Assembly (NCBI GenBank): GCA_019639155.1
Contig: JAHBSJ010000001.1
Coordinates: 310,001 to 374,000 of the forward strand
Length of the DNA: 64,000 nucleotides
Origin: Acidobacteriota bacterium
Lineage (GTDB): Bacteria; Acidobacteriota; Blastocatellia; Pyrinomonadales; Pyrinomonadaceae
Direction: 5' to 3'
Below the pieces are notes generated by a model that was given only the letters and a program-made list of their open reading frames with translations, was not told the DNA's origin and ran no database searches. Below, one piece after another: positions 1 through 7,897 of the stretch. The first letter of the stretch is position 1, and the number at the start of each line of letters is the position of its first letter. The position numbers were made by a program, and so were the translations under genes.

Positions 1-873
1 AATGGCCAACTTAGGGCCATCCAACATTTAAATGACCTCCAATCCGAATTCAAATTCGAACTTGTTCTTGAGGACGGCAAAGGTGAAGGAAAAGAAGCAA
101 TCACTGCGTTCCAAAAACTTCGAAGCTCTGGTATCGATATCATAACCGCTGGCTCAAGTGCGATGTGTATGCCTATCTTGCCCTTGGCTAGACAGGACGA
201 TGTTCTATATTTTCCAAGTGCTTCTCATCCAGACATAAATAAGGAGGTAGCGCCGCTTGTATACAGACACTTCGTAACCGCAGAGCAAGAAGCCCCCCTG
301 ATCTTGGGAAGAATATCCGAAAGCGGTAGGGGGAAAACTGCATTGGTGACGGTCAACGATGAGTTTGGCAAAGGCTTTGCGAATGTATTTAACGGGCTTC
401 GGAGTGAATTTTCAGGTGTCGAAGTCGTGCTGGACTTGACCGCGGAGCGAACTGAGACTGATTTCACAGTCCTCGTTCAACGAATAAAGCAAATAGCGCC
501 GGACAATGTTGTTATTGTGAGCTATGGTCGTTCGGCTGGCTCATTTGTGAATAAGATGCGAGAACAGAAAGTGGACAGCACCATTTATGTATCCTTTTCA
601 TACCTATTGACCGAGGCCGAAAAGACGGCGCTGTCGAATAGAGAGATCATAGCTGTGACTCTTGATGTATCTGAGTTAGACGTAAAGGAAGCAACAGATT
701 TTGGCACTATATACCTGATTGGAAACGCGGTCATTAATGAAGGGTCTTCAGACATTGGCCGAATAGCTCGCTATTTGTCCGAAGTCAAATCCTTTAATGC
801 GCAAGGTTTGGAAATTACGATTCAGTCGAATCATGATATTCTCCCGAAAGTAAAGCTCATAGAATTAAAATAA
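1..873 (+). CDS. Periplasmic-binding-protein-like sensor, 5' end outside window
   Basis: The reading frame is open from base 1 to the TAA at 871-873, so the gene starts left of the window; 290 codons are visible. The protein has the alternating beta/alpha pattern of the type 1 periplasmic binding fold of amino-acid and urea ABC receptors (Peripla_BP_6): a segment ending in ITAGSSAMCMPILPLARQD, then a hinge and a second lobe with ALVTVNDEFGKGFANVF. In that family the two lobes close on a small ligand. No permease or ABC ATPase follows; the next genes are enzyme-like and signalling-like, so here the fold may act as a ligand sensor rather than a transporter component. The signal peptide or membrane anchor, if any, lies outside the window. 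The next gene starts 4 bases downstream, which indicates an operon. Fold call moderate; role inferred. Confidence 0.7.
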   Translation, partial: NGQLRAIQHLNDLQSEFKFELVLEDGKGEGKEAITAFQKLRSSGIDIITAGSSAMCMPILPLARQDDVLYFPSASHPDINKEVAPLVYRHFVTAEQEAPLILGRISESGRGKTALVTVNDEFGKGFANVFNGLRSEFSGVEVVLDLTAERTETDFTVLVQRIKQIAPDNVVIVSYGRSAGSFVNKMREQKVDSTIYVSFSYLLTEAEKTALSNREIIAVTLDVSELDVKEATDFGTIYLIGNAVINEGSSDIGRIARYLSEVKSFNAQGLEITIQSNHDILPKVKLIELK

Positions 874-877
874 TGTT

Positions 878-1501
878 ATGAAAAAGCCAATGTTGGATGT
901 AAGGTGGTTGGCGAACGTCGAAAGATCGCAGCTAGATAGGGTTCTCTTGGAGTACGAGCTTATTTCTAGGAGCTTTGTACCTTGGCTTCTGCATGTTATG
1001 GCGAACGCGAAAGACGAAGCTGTTCGCCAATTAGTAATGCCAAATTTGTTGGAGGAAAATGGAGAGTTTGGGAAAAACAATTCCCACCACGCTCTTTATC
1101 TGAAAATGTTGGACTCCTTAGGCTTGAAATACGGTACATTTCGACATGCTAACTTCACAATCGATGCTGAGGAAGCTTTTCGCACCATTTTTCGCGGCGA
1201 GGACACCTATCGGAGCTTGTGCGTTTTAGGTCCTGCGATAGAAGCAATCTCATCTGATTTTCTCGGTCCTATGTATGATCGGGTAAAACAGTACTACGGA
1301 GACGCCCCGAGACATATGATCTACTTTCCGCTGCACCTTTGTGAGATGGAAGACGAGCACGCAAAATGCATCGAGCAAGCTTTGTCGATATTAGAAGCAA
1401 AAAACCCAAGACTTGCGAAGAACCGATCGAAGTTTGTCAAGGAGGGAATAAAGATCTTTCAAGAATTCTGGAACAATATGAGAATTGAGGTGAAAGGATA
1501 A
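878..1501 (+). CDS. Haem-oxygenase-like di-iron (iron-containing redox enzyme) family protein
   Basis: 207 residues, all-helical in appearance. The segment with EENGEFG followed by HHALYLKMLDSLG, and later EMEDEHAKCIEQ, match the spacing of metal-ligand motifs in the haem-oxygenase-like iron-containing redox enzymes (PF14518-type; relatives include TenA/PqqC-like folds). Known members are oxidases or oxygenases that bind two irons through Glu/His/Asp side chains. Substrate cannot be read from the sequence. The gene sits 4 bp after the sensor gene and 5 bp before the kinase-like gene, so it is part of the same operon. An oxidase inside a signalling operon is unusual; it could make or destroy the ligand that is sensed. 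Family call is by motif only. Confidence 0.6.
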   Translation: MKKPMLDVRWLANVERSQLDRVLLEYELISRSFVPWLLHVMANAKDEAVRQLVMPNLLEENGEFGKNNSHHALYLKMLDSLGLKYGTFRHANFTIDAEEAFRTIFRGEDTYRSLCVLGPAIEAISSDFLGPMYDRVKQYYGDAPRHMIYFPLHLCEMEDEHAKCIEQALSILEAKNPRLAKNRSKFVKEGIKIFQEFWNNMRIEVKG

Positions 1502-1506
1502 CAGCG

Positions 1507-3240
1507 ATGGACCTTTTGGAGCATATCTATCAGGATGTTTTGAGGTCTCTGAATTTCTCGATACAGGGTCATTCCCAAATCGAGGATGAACTATACGCGT
1601 TCTACGACAATTTGGCTGAATCAGCGTTATTCAAACAAAACCATAACATCAGGTTGTTCATAGGTTCTGTCTGTAAGTTAAAAGACCCCAAAAGCTGGGA
1701 CGTCGGGTCTTACGATCACGTATATTTCAAGGCATTTTTTGATATAGAAAAGGTGTCGTTGCTTAGTTTTTATGCATTTCTGCTGCAAGAGTTCAGTGCG
1801 AAATTTCTTGAGGCCGGCACGACAATAAACGCGAGCAAAGCGATTGCAGAGTCGTTTAATAAACAAATTAATTTGAGGCTTAGTCTCACCTCATATTCAA
1901 AACCGTTTTGTAAATTTGACGATCGTATTTCGGTACTTGAAATTAGAATTCCTATCGATGTCTTCAAGAAGGAGGTTCGGGATCATTTACCTGAACTTAG
2001 GAATAGGTTACATGATGCCCTCAAAGAGGTTCCGGAAAACCTAAGAGCAACCCGCCATTTAGATAACAAGAAGCGCAGATTTTACTCGCTTGAGAATGTG
2101 GGTCCGCATAACGTATACGAAATCTTTTTTAGGCAGTTATTCAATATTAGAAGAGCGACTGCGGTATTCAAAGATTTAGCCTCGACCTTAGAGAAGAGAT
2201 TTGCAAAGATTCTTAGTAACAGTTCGGGGCTCAAGCATCAAGAAATAGCAGTCGCCTGTATTTGCCTGTCGTTTTTGGCTCTGTATTTCAATGGCTCGCT
2301 GGAGTACTTCACGGGTATTGCCAATGTAAAAAGGAGAGCGCGGGGGGCAATCGAGAATCGCAATCTCGGCGGCTTGCTGGTTTGCTATAAAAGAACTGAA
2401 CCGCTTTCTCGCATGGAAAGAGCTATATTCGGAATCATTGCGGACAAGGTCACATCTGTTATTGCAGGGCAAATCTTAGTGGACGAACATAAGATCAGAG
2501 AGGAGGTTTTGAATGGAAGAGGTTACAGCATACTGAAAAGCTTTTGGGAAACGCACTTACGGGCGCTTACTCATAGCTACGATGAACTGAATTACTCAGA
2601 CGAAAAAATTTCAGCAGCCTTCAACGAACTTTATTCGGGTCCGCTGGAGCAGACACTGTCTACGGGTACGTTCGAATTAATTTCCGACTACCTGGATAAC
2701 CTCTCTAAGGCCACGGCTGAAGATAGAAATAGCCTCGCTAGCAATTGCACGGCGGTCAAGGAATCTATTCGCATAGACGGACAAGATTGGGGTAGCCTCT
2801 TTAAAGATATAGAACTTGAGCTATTAGATATACCGAATAACCGGCTTTATGTAGATCGGGCCGTCATAGTGAATATTATCAAGGGAGCTGCTTTTAATTC
2901 AGGTCAATTGGGATCTGCCCCAAAGCTGAATTATTTGATGTATGATGGTAAAGACGAGAAAACAACTGAATTCCACAAAGCCCAAAGAGTCAGCATTAAT
3001 ATCTTTGATGATGGTGAGGGATCTAATGACCTTGTCGCCGTTGCACAGAATGACCAGGGAACTACCTACGGTCGGATACACAGTGATTGGAGGAAAGCAG
3101 TCAACGGAATGGGGAGTGTTGAGTTGCATTCGAACGGAAAGTCGGTTAGCTTCACACCATCTCTTAAGGAAGTCACGAACTCCGAAGTAATTGCAGGGTT
3201 TAAGACGATAATAAACATTTATAAGCTAAGTTATGATTAA
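1507..3240 (+). CDS. Divergent GAF/GHKL-ATPase (histidine-kinase-like) protein
   Basis: 577 residues with no signal peptide or membrane helix, so probably cytoplasmic. A GAF-like segment lies near residues 250-340 (GLLVCYKRTEPLSRMERAIF). The C-terminal third resembles a GHKL ATPase: an N-box-like stretch near residue 455 (VNIIKGAAFNSG), a G1-like box near residue 500 (IFDDGEGSN), and a final GMGSVELHSNGKSVSF that resembles the end of kinase ATPase domains. No clean H-box is present; a candidate histidine is in LTHSYDELNY. The ATPase motifs are degenerate, so activity is uncertain. It overlaps the next gene by 8 bp. Receiver-like genes lie just downstream, which supports a phosphorelay or kinase-derived scaffold role. 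This is inferred from motifs. Confidence 0.5.
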   Translation: MDLLEHIYQDVLRSLNFSIQGHSQIEDELYAFYDNLAESALFKQNHNIRLFIGSVCKLKDPKSWDVGSYDHVYFKAFFDIEKVSLLSFYAFLLQEFSAKFLEAGTTINASKAIAESFNKQINLRLSLTSYSKPFCKFDDRISVLEIRIPIDVFKKEVRDHLPELRNRLHDALKEVPENLRATRHLDNKKRRFYSLENVGPHNVYEIFFRQLFNIRRATAVFKDLASTLEKRFAKILSNSSGLKHQEIAVACICLSFLALYFNGSLEYFTGIANVKRRARGAIENRNLGGLLVCYKRTEPLSRMERAIFGIIADKVTSVIAGQILVDEHKIREEVLNGRGYSILKSFWETHLRALTHSYDELNYSDEKISAAFNELYSGPLEQTLSTGTFELISDYLDNLSKATAEDRNSLASNCTAVKESIRIDGQDWGSLFKDIELELLDIPNNRLYVDRAVIVNIIKGAAFNSGQLGSAPKLNYLMYDGKDEKTTEFHKAQRVSINIFDDGEGSNDLVAVAQNDQGTTYGRIHSDWRKAVNGMGSVELHSNGKSVSFTPSLKEVTNSEVIAGFKTIINIYKLSYD

Positions 3241-3778
3241 AGCGAAAATCGTCGCGATACTGGAGAATGATCGGGACGATAGCAGAAACGAAGTATGGAA
3301 TAGAGCCAGTTGCGAATACGGCGATAGAGTCGAATTTTCAAGATATGTGACAACCAAAGATCTCACAGATTTTATTGATGAACTTGACGAAAGTAACCTC
3401 CATTTGGTCTTCGCACATAAGAGTGATTTGATAGCGATTGAAAGAGAGGCGCTTTTAGTTAATAAATGTGTCGAAAGAGGCATAGCTTTAGTAACGTTTA
3501 CTGGGGAAGCAAACACAGCATCCAAACTAGCCGGCACCCTCTTACAAGACCTATCACACTCAACGCTCGTTGAAAACCTCAACAATTTTCTGGATAGAAT
3601 TGCCGAGGTTGAAAATATTGGCTCTGAACATCTGGAGCTACTTCTGAGAATAGATCCGGAGCTTGAGAGGTTGTTGGAGCCGTTTGCAAAAGCCGGCCCT
3701 TTTGCGAACGAACCCGAGTTGCAGCAAGCGAAGGCTGTCTTGATTGCCTACGTCAACTCTTTGGGGGCGGACGCATGA
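3233..3778 (+). CDS. Small receiver-like (possibly inactive) signalling protein
   Basis: 181 residues, unrecognised by name. The pattern of hydrophobic strands with LVFAHKSDLIAIEREALLV, then GIALVTFTGEA, resembles a response-regulator receiver fold in which the usual Asp phosphoacceptor is not evident. The C-terminal third is acidic and helical. The start overlaps the preceding gene by 8 bp and the stop overlaps the next gene by 4 bp, so all three are translationally coupled. Its position between a kinase-like protein and two receiver proteins suggests an adaptor in the same pathway. A stand-alone protein of other function is equally possible. Confidence 0.4.
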   Translation: MIKAKIVAILENDRDDSRNEVWNRASCEYGDRVEFSRYVTTKDLTDFIDELDESNLHLVFAHKSDLIAIEREALLVNKCVERGIALVTFTGEANTASKLAGTLLQDLSHSTLVENLNNFLDRIAEVENIGSEHLELLLRIDPELERLLEPFAKAGPFANEPELQQAKAVLIAYVNSLGADA

Positions 3779-5547
3779 GCATTGAAGGTATCGTTCTGAT
3801 CACGAGCGTTGAGTTTACTGCTCCCAAGGACCTCGAACTAAAGGTCAACAACGAGTCGAAGAATGTTGTTCTTGAAAAAAAGTCTCCGAACGATTTTGTT
3901 AATGGGACACCTGACGGTTTCAAACACTACACAGATGGCACGATCATATTTTTGATCGACGTTCATTGTAGCGTTCTAGGTGCGGAAAAGCTGCAATTGC
4001 AAGGCGGCGTTGTCGTTTATCGACACCTACTAAATTTGTTCAAAGACAAACAGGACAAACTCAAGGTCATCTTCTACTCGCCGTTATCGAAAGATCTTCT
4101 CGTCAAACTCCGTCCAGAAAATTACGTCCTAAAGCTCCTTCCGTTTATCGAATGCAAATACGACGGTAAATTCGATTCCGATGGCCAGGCAAAGAACACT
4201 CTTAGCGGACAGATCGCGGAGTACGAACCCGCAAAATGGCCGCGTTTCAACAACGCCTCCGAAAACCTCCTTAGCGGCTGGGCGATAGCGAACAAAAAAC
4301 TGATCAAGTCGGGAAAAGACGAAGAAGCCAAAATCCCACTCAACGGAATGAAATTGCTGATTGTGGACGATGAGTTTTCGAGCTGGGCAACCACATATTT
4401 GTCTATATTTTGCATTGCAACAAGCGGGAGAGTGGATAAAAATGCGGGAGAAGTTCTTTTTCCTCCCTTCTACTCTCAAGAGGACTTTCGTCAGGAATGG
4501 TCTGTCGGCGACGGCTTTCGAACGATTCTTGAAGGCGCCGAAGCAAGTGATGCGGTTTTGTCGGATCTATACATAAAAGAAAACCATGAAGATACAAATC
4601 CGTATAAGTCCTTAGCCGACCTTGAGAAGATTTCCGGGTATCAGTTGTTCAAGGCGGTAAAGGGCAAATACCCGTACCTTCCCTACATGATGTTTACATC
4701 AAGCAATAAGGTTTGGAATGCGGATGCATTTCGGTCTGAGGGTGTTTGGGCATGGGCGGTTAAAGAGACGTCAGTTTATGTAAGTGAGGACAATAGAAGG
4801 GCACAATTCGACCATTTTATGGATTGTATCCGTAAGCTTGTTGATCCAGAGTGCCGTTTTATTGCTGATGTCTGGAAGAGGTTGTTAGAGTTGAAAGAGG
4901 AGCACTCCCAAGAGTCTTGGTGGTACACAAGAGAACCTCAGGCTCTGCAGATTTTGGAAGAATGTCTTTTCATTCTTGATACGGTTTATAGCCAACGCTC
5001 AACCTTCGAAACAAAAAAGGTAGATGAATTCCAGGGCCGCCTTTGTTCCGTCGTATTAAACAACCTTGGTGGGCTTTCTGAGATCTTGGAGATTAATCCC
5101 GCCGATACGAGAAAGCATGTTCATTTAGTAGCGTCGTATATTTGGCGGATTCGTAGCCACTACTCGCACGGGCTGTACTACCGCCAAGCATTCCCCCTTG
5201 AAGTCCTGTTTTGTGCTGACCTATTCATTGGACTTCTTTCTCTAAGTAATCAAGCATTCAGGGCGTTATCAAATAGAGAAAACTGGATACTGAAGGATAA
5301 TGGCCGACCGACAAACGCCAACGTTAACTATTTTCGGCAGTTCTTCGCAAAAAAGGATGAGTGCGACGTGACTTTCGTTGAAGGAATATGTGATTCGTTA
5401 GAAAAGCGTTTCAGTGAAGTATATGCAGATGTTATTTCCGATCATTATGACAGGAAGATTCGCGATGAAGAGAGCAAAATAACAAAAGACAATTCATCCT
5501 TGGCTGATCTTAGAGCCGTGATAAAAATGAATACTAAAAATGGATAA
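3775..5547 (+). CDS. Pseudo-receiver / receiver protein with HEPN-like C-terminal domain
   Basis: 590 residues. The N-terminal ~150 residues look like a degenerate receiver (IIFLIDVHCSVLG, VIFYSPLS). A second, canonical-looking receiver follows: V-D198-D199-E200 acidic pocket, putative phosphoacceptor D264 in VLSDLYI, T308/S309 in MMFTSS, and K330 in AWAVKETS. The last ~230 residues are helical and contain R460-S-H-Y-S-H465-G, the R-x4-H pattern of HEPN ribonucleases, in a helix followed by a hydrophobic helix as in that family. In known HEPN proteins this motif cuts RNA, often as an antiviral or toxin effector. It overlaps neighbours by 4 and 8 bp. The receiver call is good; the HEPN call is a motif-level inference. 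Confidence 0.55.
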   Translation: MSIEGIVLITSVEFTAPKDLELKVNNESKNVVLEKKSPNDFVNGTPDGFKHYTDGTIIFLIDVHCSVLGAEKLQLQGGVVVYRHLLNLFKDKQDKLKVIFYSPLSKDLLVKLRPENYVLKLLPFIECKYDGKFDSDGQAKNTLSGQIAEYEPAKWPRFNNASENLLSGWAIANKKLIKSGKDEEAKIPLNGMKLLIVDDEFSSWATTYLSIFCIATSGRVDKNAGEVLFPPFYSQEDFRQEWSVGDGFRTILEGAEASDAVLSDLYIKENHEDTNPYKSLADLEKISGYQLFKAVKGKYPYLPYMMFTSSNKVWNADAFRSEGVWAWAVKETSVYVSEDNRRAQFDHFMDCIRKLVDPECRFIADVWKRLLELKEEHSQESWWYTREPQALQILEECLFILDTVYSQRSTFETKKVDEFQGRLCSVVLNNLGGLSEILEINPADTRKHVHLVASYIWRIRSHYSHGLYYRQAFPLEVLFCADLFIGLLSLSNQAFRALSNRENWILKDNGRPTNANVNYFRQFFAKKDECDVTFVEGICDSLEKRFSEVYADVISDHYDRKIRDEESKITKDNSSLADLRAVIKMNTKNG

Positions 5548-7399
5548 AAACCGGTCAATGCCCGATAGTAACCATTGCTGTAATTTGGGCACTCCTCAAC
5601 CACCCTATTTTATCAACATCACCACCGAAAAGGAGATGCTAAGTGATAATGTTAACGGAGATCTTCCATGGTTGATTTGTGTCCACTTAAACTGGGACGG
5701 TCGGCCATTATCGAGCGACTATGGGTTTGAAATAGCCAGTATCATCAGAACCAAACTGAAATCGACCGCGCCGATCATTTTTTATAGCCCGATCGCGGTG
5801 GAATATTTTGAAAAGAAAAGCCAAAAGGACCTGAAGTATAAACTTCTATTCGGACGCGGGTCCGCATTCATTCAATCTCCGTTCACGAAGGCCGCTCTCG
5901 ACAAGGTTATCAAGGCCACCCCGCCGCTAACCCCCGCCGCATTGCACGATGTCGTGACGATGCTCTGCGATCTCAAGGGAATGGTCCTCGATAAACTGAA
6001 TCACGATCTAAAGCCCGGAAAGGATCCAGTTCCCCCCTTGGATGAGATCGAACCGTTTCTGAATTCAATCCAACGATCGGAGATCATGCTTGACGAGCAT
6101 CGAGCAAACCTTCAAATAGCTTTTGAGAGCAATTATACGTCCCGATTCTTGAATGCTAAAAAGGATTTACTCGATCGGTGCAGCGCTCGTTTGACAGCGG
6201 CAGGTGTTGATCTGGAAGCTGCAGAAGAGAGACGGTTCAAAATCTTGTTGGTCGAGGATAATGAGGATGACATTCAAAACGCCTTCAGCCATTTGCAGGG
6301 TCATTTTGATGTGTTAGTGGAACGTGACGCCGCGAGAGCTATCAAATTGCTGAAAGAGGATAAGTCAAATGAGATACTCGCTGTTGTTTGCGATTGGCGG
6401 CTCTACAAAGAAGGCTCGAAATACTGGCAGAAATATCAGGGATATGAGGTGCTCGAAGAAGCGTCGAAAACCGGTCGAGCGTTATTTGCACTAACGTCCC
6501 AGGCTGATTTCGTTATTCATCAGATCCGTAACGATCTCGGCTTTAGATTTCAGCTGATAAAGAAAGATGACTTTAGAACCGATGCTCAAAAGAATCTGCT
6601 CGTCGATTGGATCCGAAACGCCTGCCAAAACAGCATACTTGCGGAAGCCGACATTCCGACTACCGAAGCCAAAACCTGGCGTGGTGATCTCAGAGATCTC
6701 TTCTTAAGATACAGGCAGAGCCTTGAATGGGAGGATCTGATCACGATCGTTTATGCGCAGGCGGATGAAATTGTAGAGTATTTCGAAAACTCCGATGAGG
6801 CAACAGAGAGCATACCTAAAAAGTTCGGACTGTCCTTCGGAAAGAGCAATGATAGGAAGAGACTTTTTTCCGTGCTCGTGATGCGTCTCATCTGGTTTGG
6901 TCTATGGTACAAGTACGGTTTTGATCACGAATCTGCCGAATTTGACCTCGCCGGCGAAGATGGTGGGGCACCTGACGGTTTTGATCTTGTATGGGAATTC
7001 ATCGTCGGGCCAGAGGCCAAGGGACAAAAAGGTGGTGACCTACTTAAAGTAGCACTGTCAGAGGAAGACTTAGGTTCGGGGCGCATGTTCCCTCACGAAA
7101 GAGCTTGGCTTTTGAGCCGAGGGCTTCAGATCAATGTGGTTGCCAACCCGTCCGAACTCCTGCCTGAGGCTATTGAACCGGATCAAGAGCAATATGAAGA
7201 GGAAGAGGAAAAGCCCATCGAATTCACTGAAGAGATGCGGGCGGAGCTGAAAGATCTGCGAAATAAACTAACAACTCTGGCAAAAGAAACCTCTATGGAC
7301 GAAGCTCGGAAAAGCGGAAAGATATCAGACGTCGATGTGTCACGACTGCGAACATTGTCAGATATTGAGAATAGTTGGCGAAGGAACAATCCGGGTTAG
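5540..7399 (+). CDS. Pseudo-receiver / receiver protein with acidic helical C-terminus
   Basis: 619 residues with the same layout as the preceding gene: N-terminal pseudo-receiver (PWLICVHLNWDG, then PIIFYSPIA, close to the neighbour's VIFYSPLS), a helical linker, then a receiver with E239-D240 pocket, phosphoacceptor D285 in VVCDWRL, T319 in FALTSQAD and K341/K342 in FQLIKKDDF. The C-terminal ~250 residues are different from the neighbour; no R-x4-H motif was seen, and residues ~550-575 are strongly acidic (QYEEEEEKPIEF). No DNA-binding domain is apparent, so the output is probably not transcription. It overlaps the preceding gene by 8 bp and is the last gene of the operon, followed by a terminator at 7432. 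The two tandem relatives probably arose by duplication and then diverged in their tails. Confidence 0.6.
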   Translation: MDKNRSMPDSNHCCNLGTPQPPYFINITTEKEMLSDNVNGDLPWLICVHLNWDGRPLSSDYGFEIASIIRTKLKSTAPIIFYSPIAVEYFEKKSQKDLKYKLLFGRGSAFIQSPFTKAALDKVIKATPPLTPAALHDVVTMLCDLKGMVLDKLNHDLKPGKDPVPPLDEIEPFLNSIQRSEIMLDEHRANLQIAFESNYTSRFLNAKKDLLDRCSARLTAAGVDLEAAEERRFKILLVEDNEDDIQNAFSHLQGHFDVLVERDAARAIKLLKEDKSNEILAVVCDWRLYKEGSKYWQKYQGYEVLEEASKTGRALFALTSQADFVIHQIRNDLGFRFQLIKKDDFRTDAQKNLLVDWIRNACQNSILAEADIPTTEAKTWRGDLRDLFLRYRQSLEWEDLITIVYAQADEIVEYFENSDEATESIPKKFGLSFGKSNDRKRLFSVLVMRLIWFGLWYKYGFDHESAEFDLAGEDGGAPDGFDLVWEFIVGPEAKGQKGGDLLKVALSEEDLGSGRMFPHERAWLLSRGLQINVVANPSELLPEAIEPDQEQYEEEEEKPIEFTEEMRAELKDLRNKLTTLAKETSMDEARKSGKISDVDVSRLRTLSDIENSWRRNNPG

Positions 7400-7431
7400 A
7401 TTGTTGCGAGTTTTGTTTTCATTTCGCTTAC

Positions 7432-7461
7432 AGCCTGCCAAATCGGCAGGCTTTTCTTTTT
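7432..7461 (+). terminator. Rho-independent terminator of the sensor/receiver operon
   Basis: Stem AGCCTGCC / GGCAGGCT (8 bp, 7432-7439 and 7445-7452) with a 5-base loop, followed by TTTCTTTTTG. It lies 33 bp after the stop codon of the last gene of the operon. Confidence 0.85.
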
Positions 7462-7610
7462 GTCTGACTACGAATAATTCCGGCTAATCACCTGTATCGT
7501 ATCTTAGTTTTGTTGAAAACGATGCCCGACGACAGCCGACGGGTTGCCCGAATAATTCTGGGTAATCTGCTGAGTCGTAGAATAAAAATATAGCGAACAT
7601 CGCTGAGTCA

Positions 7611-7652
7611 GCTGTCGCGGCCAAGAGCTGCTTGACGGCCCCCGAATGCGGG
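7611..7652 (+). ncRNA. Candidate structured RNA element, copy 1
   Basis: GCTGTC (7611-7616) pairs with GACGGC (7634-7639) and GCGGC (7617-7621) with GCTGC (7627-7631), giving an 11-pair hairpin with loop CAAGA and a UU bulge. A second hairpin, CCCG-aatg-CGGG (7641-7652), follows at once. The same two-hairpin arrangement recurs 203 bp downstream. No known RNA family was recognised. Confidence 0.5.
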
Positions 7653-7699
7653 AGAAGTCTATCACGGGAGAGAAAAATAAAAACAAAGGAGGTGGAAGA

Positions 7700-7711
7700 A
7701 TGGGCTGGTAA
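7700..7711 (+). CDS. Three-codon ORF (Met-Gly-Trp) with strong SD
   Basis: ATG GGC TGG TAA preceded 4 bases upstream by AAGGAGGTGG (7687-7695 core), a near-perfect SD. Seven bases after the stop begins a 7-bp GC-rich hairpin with a GCAA tetraloop. It could be a leader peptide whose translation affects the hairpin, or a chance arrangement inside a structured repeat. No protein of this size can be assigned a function. Confidence 0.3.
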   Translation: MGW

Positions 7712-7718
7712 TTCTCAC

Positions 7719-7740
7719 GGGCGGGGCAACCCGCCCTCTT
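7719..7740 (+). other. GC-rich hairpin with GNRA tetraloop
   Basis: GGGCGGG (7719-7725), loop GCAA, CCCGCCC (7730-7736), then TCTT. The stem is strong and the loop is a GNRA tetraloop. The T-run is too short for a convincing terminator, so it is listed as an RNA structure. It lies just downstream of the 3-codon ORF and between the two repeat units. Confidence 0.5.
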
Positions 7741-7813
7741 CTCATCTGGGACCCCGGATAATTCCGGCAAACGGGCGTGATCGTAGAATCGGTGTTAGAC
7801 AAGAAAACTTCCC

Positions 7814-7858
7814 GCTGTCGCGGCCGCGAGCTGCTTGACGGCACCCGAATCACGGGTG
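7814..7858 (+). ncRNA. Candidate structured RNA element, copy 2
   Basis: The same main hairpin as copy 1: GCTGTC/GACGGC and GCGGC/GCTGC with identical stems and loop changed to CGCGA. The following hairpin is longer here, CACCCG-aatca-CGGGTG (7842-7858), where copy 1 has CCCG-aatg-CGGG; stem sequence changed but pairing kept. It lies 40 bp upstream of the next gene, so it could be part of that gene's leader. Confidence 0.5.
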
Positions 7859-7897
7859 AGGTCTGTTCAATCGAGAAGAACAAGTTCAAATAGACAT

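Larger units (their letters stand above)
7468..7863 (+). repeat. Tandem intergenic repeat units (two long, one partial)
   Basis: Two units of about 205 bp lie head to tail, beginning CCCGAATAATTC at 7547 and CCCGGATAATTCC at 7753. Each has a motif of the form GAATAATTCCGG...TCGTAGAAT and, 64 or 61 bp further on, the conserved block GCTGTCGCGGCC..GAGCTGC. A third, partial copy of only the first motif begins at 7468 (CGAATAATTCCGGCTAATC...TATCGTA). The block contains no supported gene except a 3-codon ORF. Copies differ mostly in loops and linkers, suggesting structure-preserving divergence. Function unknown; a repeated structured RNA, a REP-like element or an untranslated regulatory leader are all possible. 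Confidence 0.7.

Noticed and set aside
1-873. ABC amino-acid transporter operon
   Set aside because: Only the binding-protein fold is present; no permease or ATPase gene follows in the operon.
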